Source: Yponomeuta sedellus (Eukaryota; Arthropoda; Insecta; Lepidoptera; Yponomeutidae). Taken from it: a DNA stretch of 64,000 nt. The notes beneath the pieces were generated by a model that saw nothing but the letters and a program-made list of their open reading frames with translations, did not search any database and was not told the origin of the DNA. The position numbers and the translations under genes are program-made. Positions 53,321 to 63,975 of this stretch are shown here, in pieces. Each line of letters opens with the position of its first letter. Position 1 is the stretch's first letter. The stretch covers positions 19,754,986 to 19,818,985 of the forward strand of contig OW203722.1 in the NCBI GenBank assembly GCA_934045075.1, written 5' to 3'.

Positions 53321-53982
53321 GTAAGTTAAAATAATCTTCAGTAAAATTCGTCAAAAAACTATCGCGTGAATAAGCGAATATAAAAAAAATATATTTACAA
53401 GGGCACATTTGTACGAAACTTAGAAACTAGCAAACTTGCACCACGTGTAATTGACTGGTAGTCAATTCCGCCACATTTCCATTGGATTTTTTTTGCTTGT
53501 GTGCTATGAACGAATTAATAATAACTATAATAATAACCTAATGGAATAAAAGAATAAGAAGACGAGAACAAAGTCGTAAGCCCAACGAGTGAATTTAATT
53601 TTCCTCCTTTATTTCCTTCCCTAATTAGGTTATTAATGGTTCTTACAGAAACTTATGACGTAGGCGGAAAAGCTGTCAAGAGAGTAGCTCGCCGCTATAC
53701 TTCCGTATTTCAATTAACAACCAAAAAGTAATTCCCTATGTATGGAAATAATTAATGAGAGTAGCTAATAACGGACGATGAAGCCCTGATTGATGAGCTA
53801 GGATAATGACATTGCCGAGAGATATTGCGAAGCCCAACTTGGTAATTGCTTTTATTGATAATGAGAGATAAAATCCTCTGAAAATTGCACGACAAATATC
53901 TAGCGCTCCTCTCTGCTACTGAGACAATGTTGTGAAAGAATACAGGGTAATTAAGGCATTATATGCAATTTAAAGGCACACT
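53321..53982. other. Low-copy DNA
   Basis: No repeat family or coding signal recognised. Confidence 0.4.
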
Positions 53983-54198
53983 AAGCAGTTGGTGCCGGCT
54001 GTCATATAATGGCAGTCGTTAAGCCATGTCAGAGGCCTTATGGGCGGCTTGATAACTTATGACAGTAAGACCCGCCACTTTCTTACAATCCTCCACCAAC
54101 CCGGACTTGGCCCCCGAGGTCGAGTATGACCTAACCTTCCAGCGATGCAGGAAAAGACGCGTGCCCCAGCAGTGGGGGCATACAAGGGTTGATATCGA
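53983..54198 (-). mobile_element. Family A repeat, 5' half
   Basis: AGCAGTTGGTGCCGGCTGTC, CATGTCAGAGGCCTTATGGG, CCAACCCGGACTTGGCCCC, GGGGGCATACAAGGGTTG. Confidence 0.75.
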
Positions 54199-54341
54199 TC
54201 GATGCAATTTAAATGTAAAATTAGGTTCATTAGCAAATGTACGCGTTTGCCCCCAGCTGTTTTTGTCACAAGTGGGCTTTTAAATTACTAATTTCGCTTC
54301 TTATTAGTATATTATGGTATAAGTAGGATGTATAAATTTAC

Positions 54342-54530
54342 TAGCTGTGCCCCGTGGTTATTAGGGAATAAGCCATTTTTCCGCAGTAAAACGTAGTCTA
54401 TGTGTTAGTCCAGGGTGTCAACTAACTCTACATCAAATTTTATTCAAATCCTCCAGCCGTTTAGACGTGAAGAAGTAACAAACGCACACATTTACAAACT
54501 TTCTCCTTTATAATATTAGTGTGATGGATT
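54342..54530 (+). mobile_element. CTAGCTGTGCCCCG interspersed repeat
   Basis: ACTAGCTGTGCCCCGTGG, AAACGTAGTCTATGTGTTAG, CAAATCCTCCAGCCGTTTAG, ACAAACTTTCTCCTTTATAA. Typical old lepidopteran repeat; class not assigned. Confidence 0.55.
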
Positions 54531-54645
54531 TAAATCCAATCTTTATTAATAGAGCCTCTCCTAACGACGACGTCACTGTGCCCGTGCATCTGGTGCACCC
54601 TGGGCAATCAGCGAATCCCTTACGCTTGTTGGCAAATCCTTTCGT

Positions 54646-54728
54646 CGAGTTAGCACCTATAACACAAGTCATTTAGTTGTACTTAGTATAGGGCTAACGA
54701 GATCTGTGTCATATGTCCATATTTATTT
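54646..54728 (-). repeat. Dispersed repeat, inverted copy of 50668-50752
   Basis: GAGTTAGCACCTATAACACA, AGTCATTTAGTTGTACTTAG, TATAGGGCTAACGAGATCTG. Confidence 0.7.
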
Positions 54729-54784
54729 ATTTCATCACGATGGCTTACCATCGACACGCTAAGTGAAGTAGGGTTTTATTATCT

Positions 54785-54885
54785 AGGCGGCTGGAGGGCA
54801 ATGGAAGAGATTGGCAGGGGACCGCCGAGGTTGGTGAGACTGTAAAGATACCTATGTCCAGCAGTGGGCGTTTCACGAGTGGTCT
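54785..54885 (+). pseudogene. RTE-like LINE 3' scrap
   Basis: GGCGGCTGGAGGGCAATGG, ATACCTATGTCCAGCAGTGG, GCGTTTCACG. It is the last protein-coding part and 3' end of an RTE copy without the TGATG tail. Confidence 0.45.
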
Positions 54886-56020
54886 AGATGGGTAGATAAA
54901 TCATCTAGGAAGGTATGAAGATAAAATACCGTTTCCTCAGTATCGAAGCAAAATTTATGAAATTTATTTGCGAGAGTATTTCTTTATTTTTGAGTGTTGA
55001 AAAATATAAAAATACCTTCTTATAACTTCAAGCTAACTGTTTATATTATATTTCTATCAATTTATGTTTTATTATCTCACGTCACTCATCATTATTGTTC
55101 TTACCAATACATTAACCAATATGTCTCGAATATTGAGAAATAGACAATGTAACAAAGGACAGTATGGAAAACGGGTTAAATGTGGAACATTCGAGAAATT
55201 GGAGAAGTAATATTATTATTACAACGACATGGCTCTATCAAGCCCTTCCTGACAACAAGAGTGATGGCCTCACCTGAGACCATAAACTATTGAGTTATTA
55301 CTGTATTTTTATGGTCTTTATCTAAAAGGGATAAAACTATTTGGAAGACTTTCTACATGAGCGATACTTTCTTTATAAAAGTAATTAATAAATTTATGTG
55401 ATATACTCGTATAAACTGAATATTGTTTATTTGTTTTTGTCATTTTGATTGTGGTTAACTCTTGTATTAGGATGAGTCCTGTCATGTTAGTTAGGCTTTT
55501 AGAAAAATAAATCAATTAATTAATTAAATTTACCTAATAAATAGTCAGGATTAGATTCACGAAATACGTTGTATTCTTATATACGCACATGGTTATCCAT
55601 GAACGAGCATCGCAAGTCATTAAAACAATAGACTTCTAGAGACATGAGCCAACGCCGTATTAAACGATGCTCAGCCTGCTTGATTCAGATAAGTTCAAGA
55701 GATCCATAATTCAGATTTAAAGTTAAGGAGTTACTTTGTGCAATGTATAGTCAACTACCCACAATAAACCAGTCAGTTAGCTTGGACCGCTGTCTTTTAT
55801 TGACGTCTCAGTTTGTATCTGGCTACCCACAGCACAGGGAATCCTAGGTTGTATAATCCTAGTAGTAACCATCATTGTAAGCCTGTTTTACAATAAAGTT
55901 TTTTATTTTCATTTTCAATTATAAGTAATATTAATTTTTATGTCTTTTTGTTCAAGTTTACTTTAATTTTATCTAACTCTATCGCAATAGGTAACCTATT
56001 CCTGTAATGATAGATGTTAA
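54886..56020. other. AT-rich low-copy DNA
   Basis: AGTCAGTTAGCTTGGACCGC and the sequence to 55915 ending TTACAATAAAGTTTTTTATT looks like a retroelement 3' end (about 55780-55915). No gene recognised. Confidence 0.35.
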
Positions 56021-56021
56021 G

Positions 56022-56374
56022 TGGAATCAATCGCTTGAGTGAAGCTACAAGAGGCGCGGTCAGGTGCAGGATCGGTGACAGTCCCGTGACTACCGCTATA
56101 GTGGCATTTTTCCAGTACTTCCGTGCTTTGCAAAGCACGGTAATCCGTTAGTGCCGGCTGTCATATAATGGCAGTCGTTAAGCTATGTCTGAGGCCTTTT
56201 GGGTGGCACGATAACTTCTGACAGTAACGCCCGCCCTCATAGGGCCTGCCACTGTCTTTCAATCCTCCACCAACCCGATCTTGGCCCCCGTGGCGGAGTA
56301 TAGCCTAATCTGCCTGCGATGCAGGAAGAGACCCGCGACCCAGGAGTGGGGGCATACGACCAGGGTCGATATCG
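56022..56374 (-). mobile_element. Family A repeat, near full length
   Basis: GGAATCAATCGCTTGAGTG, GGCGCGGTCAGGTGCAGGAT, CAGTCCCGTGACTACC, CGTGCTTTGCAAAGCACGG, GTTAGTGCCGGCTGTC, ending GTGGGGGCATACGACCAGGG. A 15-bp insertion near 56235 repeats GCCCGCC/GCCTGCC. Confidence 0.75.
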
Positions 56375-56720
56375 ATAAAGTGGTGGTAGAAATAAATAAA
56401 AATCTTAATTAGTAGCTAACAGCCTCTTCCAAAGAAGAAATAAACACTGCTTTAGAAACTCTTTGTGGTTTACTCGTAAAAGAGAAGAAAACTCTATTCG
56501 AAAACTGAGACCTAAAACATTTTTAGACGCTCTCATACGAAATGCTAGGAGACGCCTCGAGAACTCGAAACGTAGCATTTGAAAAGCTCATCCGGATAAA
56601 ACGTATTCATCTCATTAAAAGTGCGACCTTTTGAGAGAGTTTCCATGTACCTAAGCTCAAAGCCGGCTGGCCTCTGTATGGGTTATGGGTACTGTTAGCA
56701 CAGATGTTTATATGAACTTC
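56375..56720. other. No recognised feature
   Basis: Low-copy sequence without ORF. Confidence 0.4.
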
Positions 56721-56721
56721 G

Positions 56722-56910
56722 ACTGCCTTGTTGGTCTAGGGGTGTGTCGTCTGATAACCATGCCGATGGTCATGGATTCGATTTGACATCTTGTGCAAAT
56801 ATTAGCCTCAGTCTGAGTGTATTTCCATTTCCATGTTTGTGACGTCCTTTGCCTAGTCACCATAGCACCAGGAACTCTTACTTGGGACTGGGACAAGCGA
56901 TTTTTTTACT
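56722..56910 (+). mobile_element. tRNA-derived SINE (TGCCTCGTTGGTC family)
   Basis: GACTGCCTTGTTGGTCTAGG, GTCGTCTGATAACCATGCC, CATGGATTCGATTTGACATC, CTTGGGACTGGGACAAGCGA. Its last 57 bases are repeated in reverse at 57169-57225. Confidence 0.7.
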
Positions 56911-57225
56911 AAGTAATATACTAATTTTTATTATTAACTTATATAGTATTACTGTATTTACATTACATACTATACAGTAATACTATATAAGTTAGTATTA
57001 CTAACTAACTTATAAATACAGTAATACTTTCCATCGTAAGGTTGTCTGGAAGAAATTGCTTTTAGCAATAAGGCCGCCAATTGTACTATGTATATTTGCA
57101 ATTGTTTTGTATTTGTTGTTTTTCCAGTGTACAATAAAGAATATTCTTATCTTATCTTATCTTACATTTATTACTTAGTAAAAAAATCGCTTGTCCCAGT
57201 CCCAAGTAAGAGTTCCTGGTGCTAT
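56862..57225. repeat. Perfect 57-bp inverted repeat enclosing a LINE 3' end
   Basis: 56862-56918 and 57169-57225 are exact reverse complements. The left arm is the 3' end of the adjacent SINE; the right arm has no SINE head. The 250-bp centre holds a 22-bp perfect hairpin (56936-56957 with 56972-56993) and a LINE 3' end (57032-57165). Confidence 0.9.
57032..57168 (+). mobile_element. LINE 3' end with TTATC tail
   Basis: AAGGTTGTCTGGAAGAAATTG, TTAGCAATAAGGCCGCC, ACAATAAAGAATATTC then (TTATC)n. Same family as 40305 (-). Confidence 0.75.
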
Positions 57226-57227
57226 TG

Positions 57228-57395
57228 AAATTGAAATTGAAAAATGTTTATTTATCACACACAGATTAGAGAACACATGAATACTATGGAAAAATAGTGA
57301 CAATAATTGTGATAAAAAGGATAGGGCTCAGCAAGGTGCTGTGAGTGCATGCATCATCACAGCGCTGATTTTCAGCCCGTCCTTGTTCTCACTGA
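57228..57395 (-). mobile_element. Retroelement 3' end with TTTCAA tail
   Basis: In complement it ends AATAAACATTTTTCAATTTC with three TTTCAA-like units. CGGGCTGAAAATCAGCGCTG in the body resembles the TTTC-tailed family. Weak call. Confidence 0.4.
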
Positions 57396-58985
57396 ATTAA
57401 ATAAAAGTTAGCGGATTTTAAAAAGAGAACACCGCAGTTGTAATCAAACAAAAATCTGTTAAGCATTATTTAACTTCCACCCCACGAAAGGCACAAGGTG
57501 AATGAATATGAAGTGTACAACATGTAAATTATTACACTGAATGGTATGGTAGATTTCATAAATTAAAGATCTTATCAAACCACTCAAATATGACAAGAAC
57601 TCTCAAATTAAATTTAGTCACACCTGTATTTCCTAGGTTTCACTTGACAGGACTGGTTCAGGTTAGTGGTTGTACAAAAAATTAGGCTAAGCGGCAATCA
57701 GGAGAGATTTTTTTGTTTGTCTAAAAGTAATGTTTTTAATTTAATTTTAAACCTAACAGTTGTCATGAATTGCCTGAAAGGTGGCGGGAGATCGTTCCAT
57801 ATCTTGGCTGCCGCAAATTTAAAACTACCCCTGTGGTCACTTCGTCGGTCATTTCGTTGGTCACCTCGTCGTTCACCTCACACTCACTTATGAGTCACCT
57901 TAATTTGACCTTCAGAACCCGAAAATATGACATTCCTTGCATAGGGGTTGACACTAATATTATTTCAGTCGAAGTCGTAGGCTATAATTTGTTTCGCATG
58001 TTTTGGCAAAACGATGCTATATAAAAATCTTACAAACATGTTGCGCTGTCTAAAATTGTACAGTCTAAGTATTTACTAGCCTAAATCTATTGAAATGTAT
58101 AAAAAAGATTATATCATTGGCAGTATACAGTGTATCCAAGTCGCTGGCATAAGAAGCAATTCTCGTAGGGTTACCATACGAGTAAAATAAAAATGCCACG
58201 ATTACTGATTTATTTGCTTACATATAGTTCAGTAATTCAGTAATTTTTATGCTTTAAAAATATAGGCAATACATTCCTTACACAATAATATCGAGCCTAC
58301 TAGTGCGTACATTACAAAAAAAAACCATGACATCTGAACTAATGTTAAACACTGTATCTCAGACGTCAACGCCAACTACCATTAGATTTCAAATAATAAT
58401 ATACACTGTATAATTAGGACATGCATTTATTAAATAAGGTTACACAATAAGTTGTACATAATTAGAAATTATAAATGAATAAAATTAACAATATTCTTCT
58501 CTTATTTTAACCTTAGCAAAAAATCAATAGGTGAAGTGTAATGGACGGTAAGTAAACGTGTGTAAAGTAGCAAGTATGAGGGAAAGAGGGGGGGGGGGGG
58601 GTAATTTCGTATGTGTGTTGTGTTTGTGTAAACGGGGTGTGTTCGTGCTATGTATGTCTGTAGGTATAGGAAAAATAAATTGAAACAAATGAGAAGAGAA
58701 AGATGAGGTACGATAACTTTATTTGTGGGCTAGGTTTTACTGTATGGGTTTTAGTAGATTTTCCGTTATTTAATAGTTAAGACGAAGGAACTATTTTGTT
58801 GTTTGGGCTTTACGTTATTTTATTTATTAAAAGTGTATGAACCTACTACATAAAAATGACACCGGGAAAGTTTGGTTCTATGGGCTAACGTTTGGTATAC
58901 TCTGTCGATTCTTAAGTACTAGGGAAACGTAGGTCATAGATGTGTTGTTTCTGTTTAATAATTTTGTGAGGAAATCAATCAAGTC
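57396..58985. other. Low-copy DNA with a 14-nt G run
   Basis: 58588-58601 is 14 consecutive G. Short frames at 57666-58024 have no recognisable domain. No gene is supported. Confidence 0.4.
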
Positions 58986-59275
58986 TCAATATAAAAGTGT
59001 AATCGAGTATCTGGCTGAACTACTAAGTATTACTTTTATCACAGCTCTGTAAGCTCTTTCAAGACATAACACGGAAGTCTGGGGAGCACGCCATACGCCT
59101 GTATCATACGTGTAGTCACCAATCCTAACTTGTCGCTCATTTATATTGCCTTGAAAGGGCAACTCTCCGATTCCAATGGTTTCTTGTTTATCCAGCAGAA
59201 TGGGACCAGAGACAGTTTCGACAGCTTTGGAAAAATCCAAAAGCATATTATCTTTAGTATTTTGCGTGTGATCGA
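58986..59275 (-). pseudogene. Reverse transcriptase fragment (Jockey/CR1-like)
   Basis: The minus frame reads MLLDFSKAVETVSGPILLDK, QETIGIGELPFQ, RQVRIGDYTYDT. This matches the first conserved RT block (normally L.DLSKAFDTVS...LL.KL...GI.G) and the R.Q.V.IGD strand. The run that should contain GVPQGSVLG is broken (WRAPQTSVLC) and the YADD motif is absent, so it is a dead, internally deleted fragment. Confidence 0.65.
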
Positions 59276-60555
59276 CAAGCTACTAATATCACACCGTTAG
59301 TAACATTGTTTATTAGACGCTTTATATGTGCGTCATATTAACATACATTAGCAAGTATTTGGTGAACGGGTTTAGCTGCCGTGGATTTTCTTCTTCTACT
59401 TAAAGTGCTTCTCCATTACTTAAGGTTGGTAGTCAGCTCTTTACAGCGTTCTCTGTTCCGTGCAATTCTGAATAGCTCTTCCGCGGTTTTAACGACGGTC
59501 CACTCTTTGATATTACACAATCATGACGTCTTACTCCTTTTTATTTTGTAAATGATTCATTAAACAAGTTGACTGACTCATTTACGAATCATTCATATAA
59601 CAATATACGCAATTAACTTCATGGTTGAAGCCTGTATTACAATTTCAAATCGTCGATGGAACTGTAAAGAGAACATTGTATAAGTCACTATTAACAGCTT
59701 CTCTATGTTCGCCTTCTTACAATATGTTATATAGTTCTATAATATAATAATAAAAAAACACACGGCAGATAATATAGATAAAATCTAGCAAAGCGAGAGT
59801 CAGACTCGAATACAAAGAGGGACGTATTAATCTATTCTGCGTTTTTTTTATTTCAGTAAACTATTTAGTGGGGAATTTCGCACATAGCCGAACTGTATTA
59901 TTAATTTGTTACATGCTTTCGCCATAAGTAAATCAAAAACAGAAATCTTAAAAATTACGTTTCTTGGCTCTTTTGTTTCTTTTTATATTTTAGCGTTTCG
60001 GAGCGTTTAAATATGACATCTACATAATTTGGGTAGTTAGCACGCAAACACTGAGTGTGTTTTCAAGTAGACTTTACCGTTTCTTTATTTTTTTTTTCTA
60101 TTTACAGATAAAATCACTTTCTATTTAACATGAAATCACAGTAATTTGCACTCGATGTCATGTTAAATAGAAAGTGTTATATGAACGTACTTACGCATAG
60201 AAGGTATTTTTTTCATATTTTTACTCCGTCATGGTTAGACCCAGTTTTTCCAAACTTTGGCAATATTCTCCGGCCAGCATCTGGTCATACTTCACACACA
60301 CACAAACGAATAGTTTGCTTTTAAATCAAGACTTAATTCTACACTGGCGCTACGGCGGTGAAGAGAACTACAAATGTCAATGAAAATGGTATTCTGAAGG
60401 TTCGATTCGCAGCTCACTTCGATCATGAACTCGCACATGAGTTCGATTACATCTGTCAAAATCAAAAGTTACTCTCCTATAAGTGAACTCACGATCGAAT
60501 CCCATAATGTAGAACATAACTCATAATTTTTTGTTGAAACCAGTATTATTATAGT
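59276..60555. other. Low-copy DNA with a 19-bp hairpin
   Basis: 60115-60133 (CACTTTCTATTTAACATGA) and 60158-60176 are exact reverse complements across a 24-nt loop. No gene recognised. Confidence 0.5.
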
Positions 60556-60559
60556 AATG

Positions 60560-60748
60560 GTTTGTAACTCAGGCACATTTGTGAAGTTAAAGTAGAAATA
60601 CCACTCGCTTACTGTGATTGATAGATAACATCGTAAAGAAACCTGACTAACTCGCTGTTCGCATATCTGAGGTGGGCACGCGTGGTGATCAAGCCTATAT
60701 TCTTTCTGAAAGAAGACCTGTGCTCTACAGTGGGATGTATATCATATG
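60560..60748 (+). mobile_element. SINE body with alternative 3' end
   Basis: GTAACTCAGGCACATTTGTG, GATAACATCGTAAAGAAACC, GGTGGGCACGCGTGGTGATC, CTGTGCTCTACAGTGGGATG. Confidence 0.6.
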
Positions 60749-60789
60749 CTGTATATTTTAAGAACAATAATTATTATGAAGTAAGAAAG

Positions 60790-61040
60790 AATAAATATAA
60801 TGTGGGTGGAATGGCGAATGTGAGTGGAATGACCGATAAGGAACGCTCCAGGCGAATATACTTCGACCCCTAATTTATCGAATAGGGGACGTGATAGCAA
60901 AGGGCAGGATAAAAAGTACCCAAAACCGTCTGGCATGCAACGACTAATGAATGGCGATGAAGTGAAAGTAATTAACCAGGATCGTATAATAGCAACTGGC
61001 AGTCCCTGCATCTGCTCACCCCTCTGGGATACAGGCGTGC
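60790..61040 (+). pseudogene. LINE C-terminus, TATG-tail family
   Basis: One frame has IRNAPGEYTSTPNLSNRGRD, SKGQDKKYPKPSGMQRLMNG, DEVKVINQDRI, parallel to the 52119-52510 copy, then CCTCTGGGATACAGGCGTG. The tail is replaced by family A sequence. Confidence 0.65.
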
Positions 61041-61167
61041 CCTTTTTTGATATCCGCCCTTTGTATGTCCCCACTGCTGGGGCACGGGTCTTTTAAGGTT
61101 AGGTCATACTTCACCACGGGGCCAAGTCTGGGTTGATGGAGGATTATAAGACAGAGGCGGGCCTTAA

Positions 61168-61345
61168 CACGAAATGGCGGTCGTGGCACGCGACAACTGC
61201 AAGCGTCGACAAACGTCAACGGCTGCCGCTTACACGTTGACGGCTGCCGTCGACGCGCTAACGACTGCCGTCGAATGCCGTTGACGGCAGTTGACGCCAT
61301 CCGTCGACGCTTGCAGTTGGCACGTGCCGTTCGTCTGCATGAGCC
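61168..61345. mobile_element. GC-rich hairpin insertion
   Basis: CAACTGCAAGCGTCGAC near 61202 faces GTCGACGCTTGCAGTTG near 61302. The centre is made of variants of GACGGCTGCCGTCGAC on both strands. GGCACG lies at both ends. It interrupts family A where TGTCAG is expected. No ORF. Confidence 0.65.
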
Positions 61346-61380
61346 CTAAGTTATCAAGCTGCCCATAAGGCCTCTGACAT

Positions 61381-61777
61381 TCAGGTTGCAAACAGAAACC
61401 CAGCATGCTGAACTATGGAAAACGGAAACAAAATGCAAAGAAACCAGAGAGGCCCTACTAACAATATCGAAACGCCTCACATGCAGCGATCTGCGCAAAG
61501 CTGTGGCACTTATGACGCTCCATTGACCACTGAATAAACACCTCCACGCTATGGGACTGACCGACATCCCGTTATGTCGAGGATGCCTCAAGGAAGACGA
61601 AGGACCCGCCACGTGTCCATTCACTGTGAGAGCGTGGAAGTGCAACGAACATCGATAGCAGGAAAGCTGCTGGTGCTGGTGCACTGCTGGCTTTCTGAAA
61701 AAAGATTGGCTGACTGGAGTGATCTCGCAACGGCCCAACTATGAGGCTGAGTGCGGAAACAACAGGATAAACTAACT
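61381..61777 (+). pseudogene. LINE C-terminal fragment with 14-bp target duplication
   Basis: Flanked by AAGGCCTCTGACAT (61367-61380) and AAAGCCTCTGACAT (61778-61791). A frame reads LRKAVALMTLH, a stop, then LNKHLHAMGLTDIPLCRGCL and KEDEGPAT. The HLH..GL.D.P.CR.C pattern is the region after RNase H or before the zinc knuckle in R1/I/Jockey-type LINEs. Frames shift after that and a stop occurs, so it is inactive. Confidence 0.7.
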
Positions 61778-62138
61778 AAAGCCTCTGACATGGCTTAACG
61801 ACTTCCATTACGCGATAGCCGGCGCCATCGCCTTAGCGTGCCTTGCGAAGCACGGAAGCGCTCGGAAAAAATATCACAAGCGGTAGTCACGAGACGGTCA
61901 CCCATCCAGCACCTGACTACGCCTGTTGTAGCTTAATACAAAGTAATTGATTCCAATCATTCGGTTCGTCTAGGCTACGAGCGGGGTGGCCTTATGTTTG
62001 TGATATCACGAAGTAGGTTTAGATAAACCAGCTAGGTGACAAAGATGTAAATACACTGATACTGAGGCTATGTATTTGTTCAAATGTACAGCGAAATCCA
62101 AAAAGAAACAAAACCACGACCTCTGGCAGTACTTTGTA

Positions 62139-62330
62139 CTTTAGATAGATATATAGATACAACATTTATTCACATAAGACACACACACGTATACAAAGCA
62201 AAGCAATACAAAACCAAATACAAGTCACAACACGAACAAAGCAATAACAAAAAAATAGCATAAATAAAACGCAAAAAAACACAGAAAATAAGGCATACAC
62301 GGTACTGTAGTGTACCTGGGCAATGTACCT
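62139..62330 (-). mobile_element. Retroelement 3' end with TATC tail
   Basis: In complement it ends GTGAATAAATGTTGTATC followed by TATATATCTATCTA. The family is not matched elsewhere in the window. Confidence 0.4.
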
Positions 62331-62620
62331 ACTGGACTGGAAGTGATCAACGTAGGTGTGGCAAATGTCAATGGGCTCCGACTCAGCATGTGCTGAAAGT
62401 TCAGGAAGAACTTCAGCGCTGGTATTCTGCCGGTACCCGGTGTGAGCGGCATGCAGCGCTAAGAGAGCTGAGGTATGGTAGTCACAACTGCTATCGTACC
62501 GGAATAAATAGTGTAAAATCTGGTTGGAAATATCAGTATAAATTGTATTTTATTTAAGTATATTATTGTATATATTTGCGTGAAATAACCACAGAAGTTA
62601 ATGTAAGAAAAAAAAAATAT

Positions 62621-62752
62621 AGTGATGCCGGGTAGTTGCCCATTAGCTCAGTTGGGAGAGCGCTGACGTGGTTAGCCAGAGGTCGCGGGTTCAAGTCACG
62701 GCATGGGTGAAATTTTTAGCCTCTAAATAGGTTTTTAAATTCGTCCTTAGCA
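62621..62752 (+). mobile_element. Foldback tRNA-SINE-like element, 3' part
   Basis: GTTGCCCATTAGCTCAGTTG (A box), GTCGCGGGTTCAAGTCACGG (B box with one change), AGCCTCTAAATAGG, then TTCGTCCTTAGCA. The core is sense to the tail and an A-run precedes it. Confidence 0.75.
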
Positions 62753-62754
62753 AT

Positions 62755-63240
62755 TGAAAGCATTTATCGCAATTCCTATACTGTCGGATCATTACGGAAT
62801 CACTTCTTAGTTCCCAGCGAATCTCGTCGCAAATGTGCTTTGGAGATGTGCAAGAGACAGACAAGACTGCAATGCAATAAATGTGACGTAGGGCTCTGTG
62901 CATCCTGTTATCAATTCCAATCAATTATCAATTTCACGTCCGCATTTAAAACTAAAAAAGTGTGTATACTAGTACATAAATGCCTTTAACATAAATTACT
63001 TAAATGCTGTTTTTGTTTATTAATTCATACATTACTTAAAATCTTCATGATTTTACAAATAGATTATAAAAATAGTTCGCTAATAAAAAGCTAATATATG
63101 TCTAATATAGGGATAATATAGGGTTGCTAATATAGGGATTTTTGCTTACGTATTTGCCGATCGGTGCCATATGGCACCCATTGTTTTTTCACAAAGTAAA
63201 AGATATATAAAATAAATAATTATTACAAATAGCTAAGGGG
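62755..63240. other. AT-rich low-copy DNA
   Basis: A 16-bp palindrome GGTGCCATATGGCACC lies at 63163-63178, and CTAATATAGGGAT-type short repeats at 63098-63140. No gene. Confidence 0.5.
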
Positions 63241-63246
63241 GCCGTC

Positions 63247-63445
63247 AAAAGCAATGTATGTGAAAATTACAATTTTTTATGCCTCTAAAATAATTCAGGT
63301 CATAATGGGTTAGCATAACATTTACATATAGGGACATACACTGCTTCTGATCCCACACTCGGATGTCGTGGGAACCAGAAACAACGATATCACAAACATG
63401 TAAACATCCAAGACCCTTTTGTATCCAGCCGGGATTCGAACCCAA
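63247..63445 (-). mobile_element. tRNA-derived SINE (CCTCTGTGG family), 3' part
   Basis: In complement: CCGGGATTCGAACCCAAGACC (B box), ACATGTAAACATCCAAGACC, CCCACACTCGGATGTCGTGGG, GCAATGTATGTG at the far left. The A-box end is replaced after 63445. Confidence 0.65.
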
Positions 63446-63677
63446 GACCTTTTGCATGGTCGTCATGACGTTTTCGGGGGTCAAATATTAAGCTATATTT
63501 TTATAGTTTCATATTTAAAGAGACGTTTTTAAATTAGTTTATTTCGTTATGCTAAAACTAGTTCTTTTACTAGAATGAATTATAACTTTTGATGCCTGAT
63601 AGTGTTATCGACCTTGGCTTACAATTCAATCTAGTAGCAAGTAAAGAAGAATTGGCACTTAATAGTTTAAATATTTC

Positions 63678-63975
63678 TATGCATTAGCATAATAAAATAA
63701 TGGTAATGATTTTGAATGTTGTTTTGTAGATGACACTTATCACAAACTACTTTGACCAAATAAATAACAAAGATGTATCATGTTAGTGGTGGTCTTATAA
63801 ATTATAATACAGGGTTGTGCCCTCAGATTCTATACATTAGCATAATAAAATAATGGTAATGATTTTAAATGTTGTTTTGTAGATGACACTTATAACAAGC
63901 TACTTCGACCAAATAAATAACAAAAATGTATCATGTTGGTGGTGGTCTTATAATACAGAGTTGTGCCCTCAGATC
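63678..63975. repeat. Tandem duplication, 153-bp period
   Basis: Two adjacent copies (63678-63830, 63831-63975) share CATTAGCATAATAAAATAAT, GTTGTTTTGTAGATGACACT, GACCAAATAAATAACAAA, GGTGGTCTTATAA and GTTGTGCCCTCAGAT. The second lacks about 8 bp near ATTATAATA. A partial third copy may start at 63983 (GGTTGTGCCC). Confidence 0.85.

Larger units (their letters stand above)
61045..61990 (+). mobile_element. Family A repeat with two internal insertions
   Basis: Pieces: 61045-61167 (TATCCGCCCTTTGTATGTCC to GCGGGCCTTA), 61346-61380 (AGTTATCAAGCTGCCC to CCTCTGACAT), 61778-61990 (GACATGGCTTAACG to GGCTACGAGCG). Interrupted by a GC-rich hairpin and by a LINE fragment. Confidence 0.75.
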
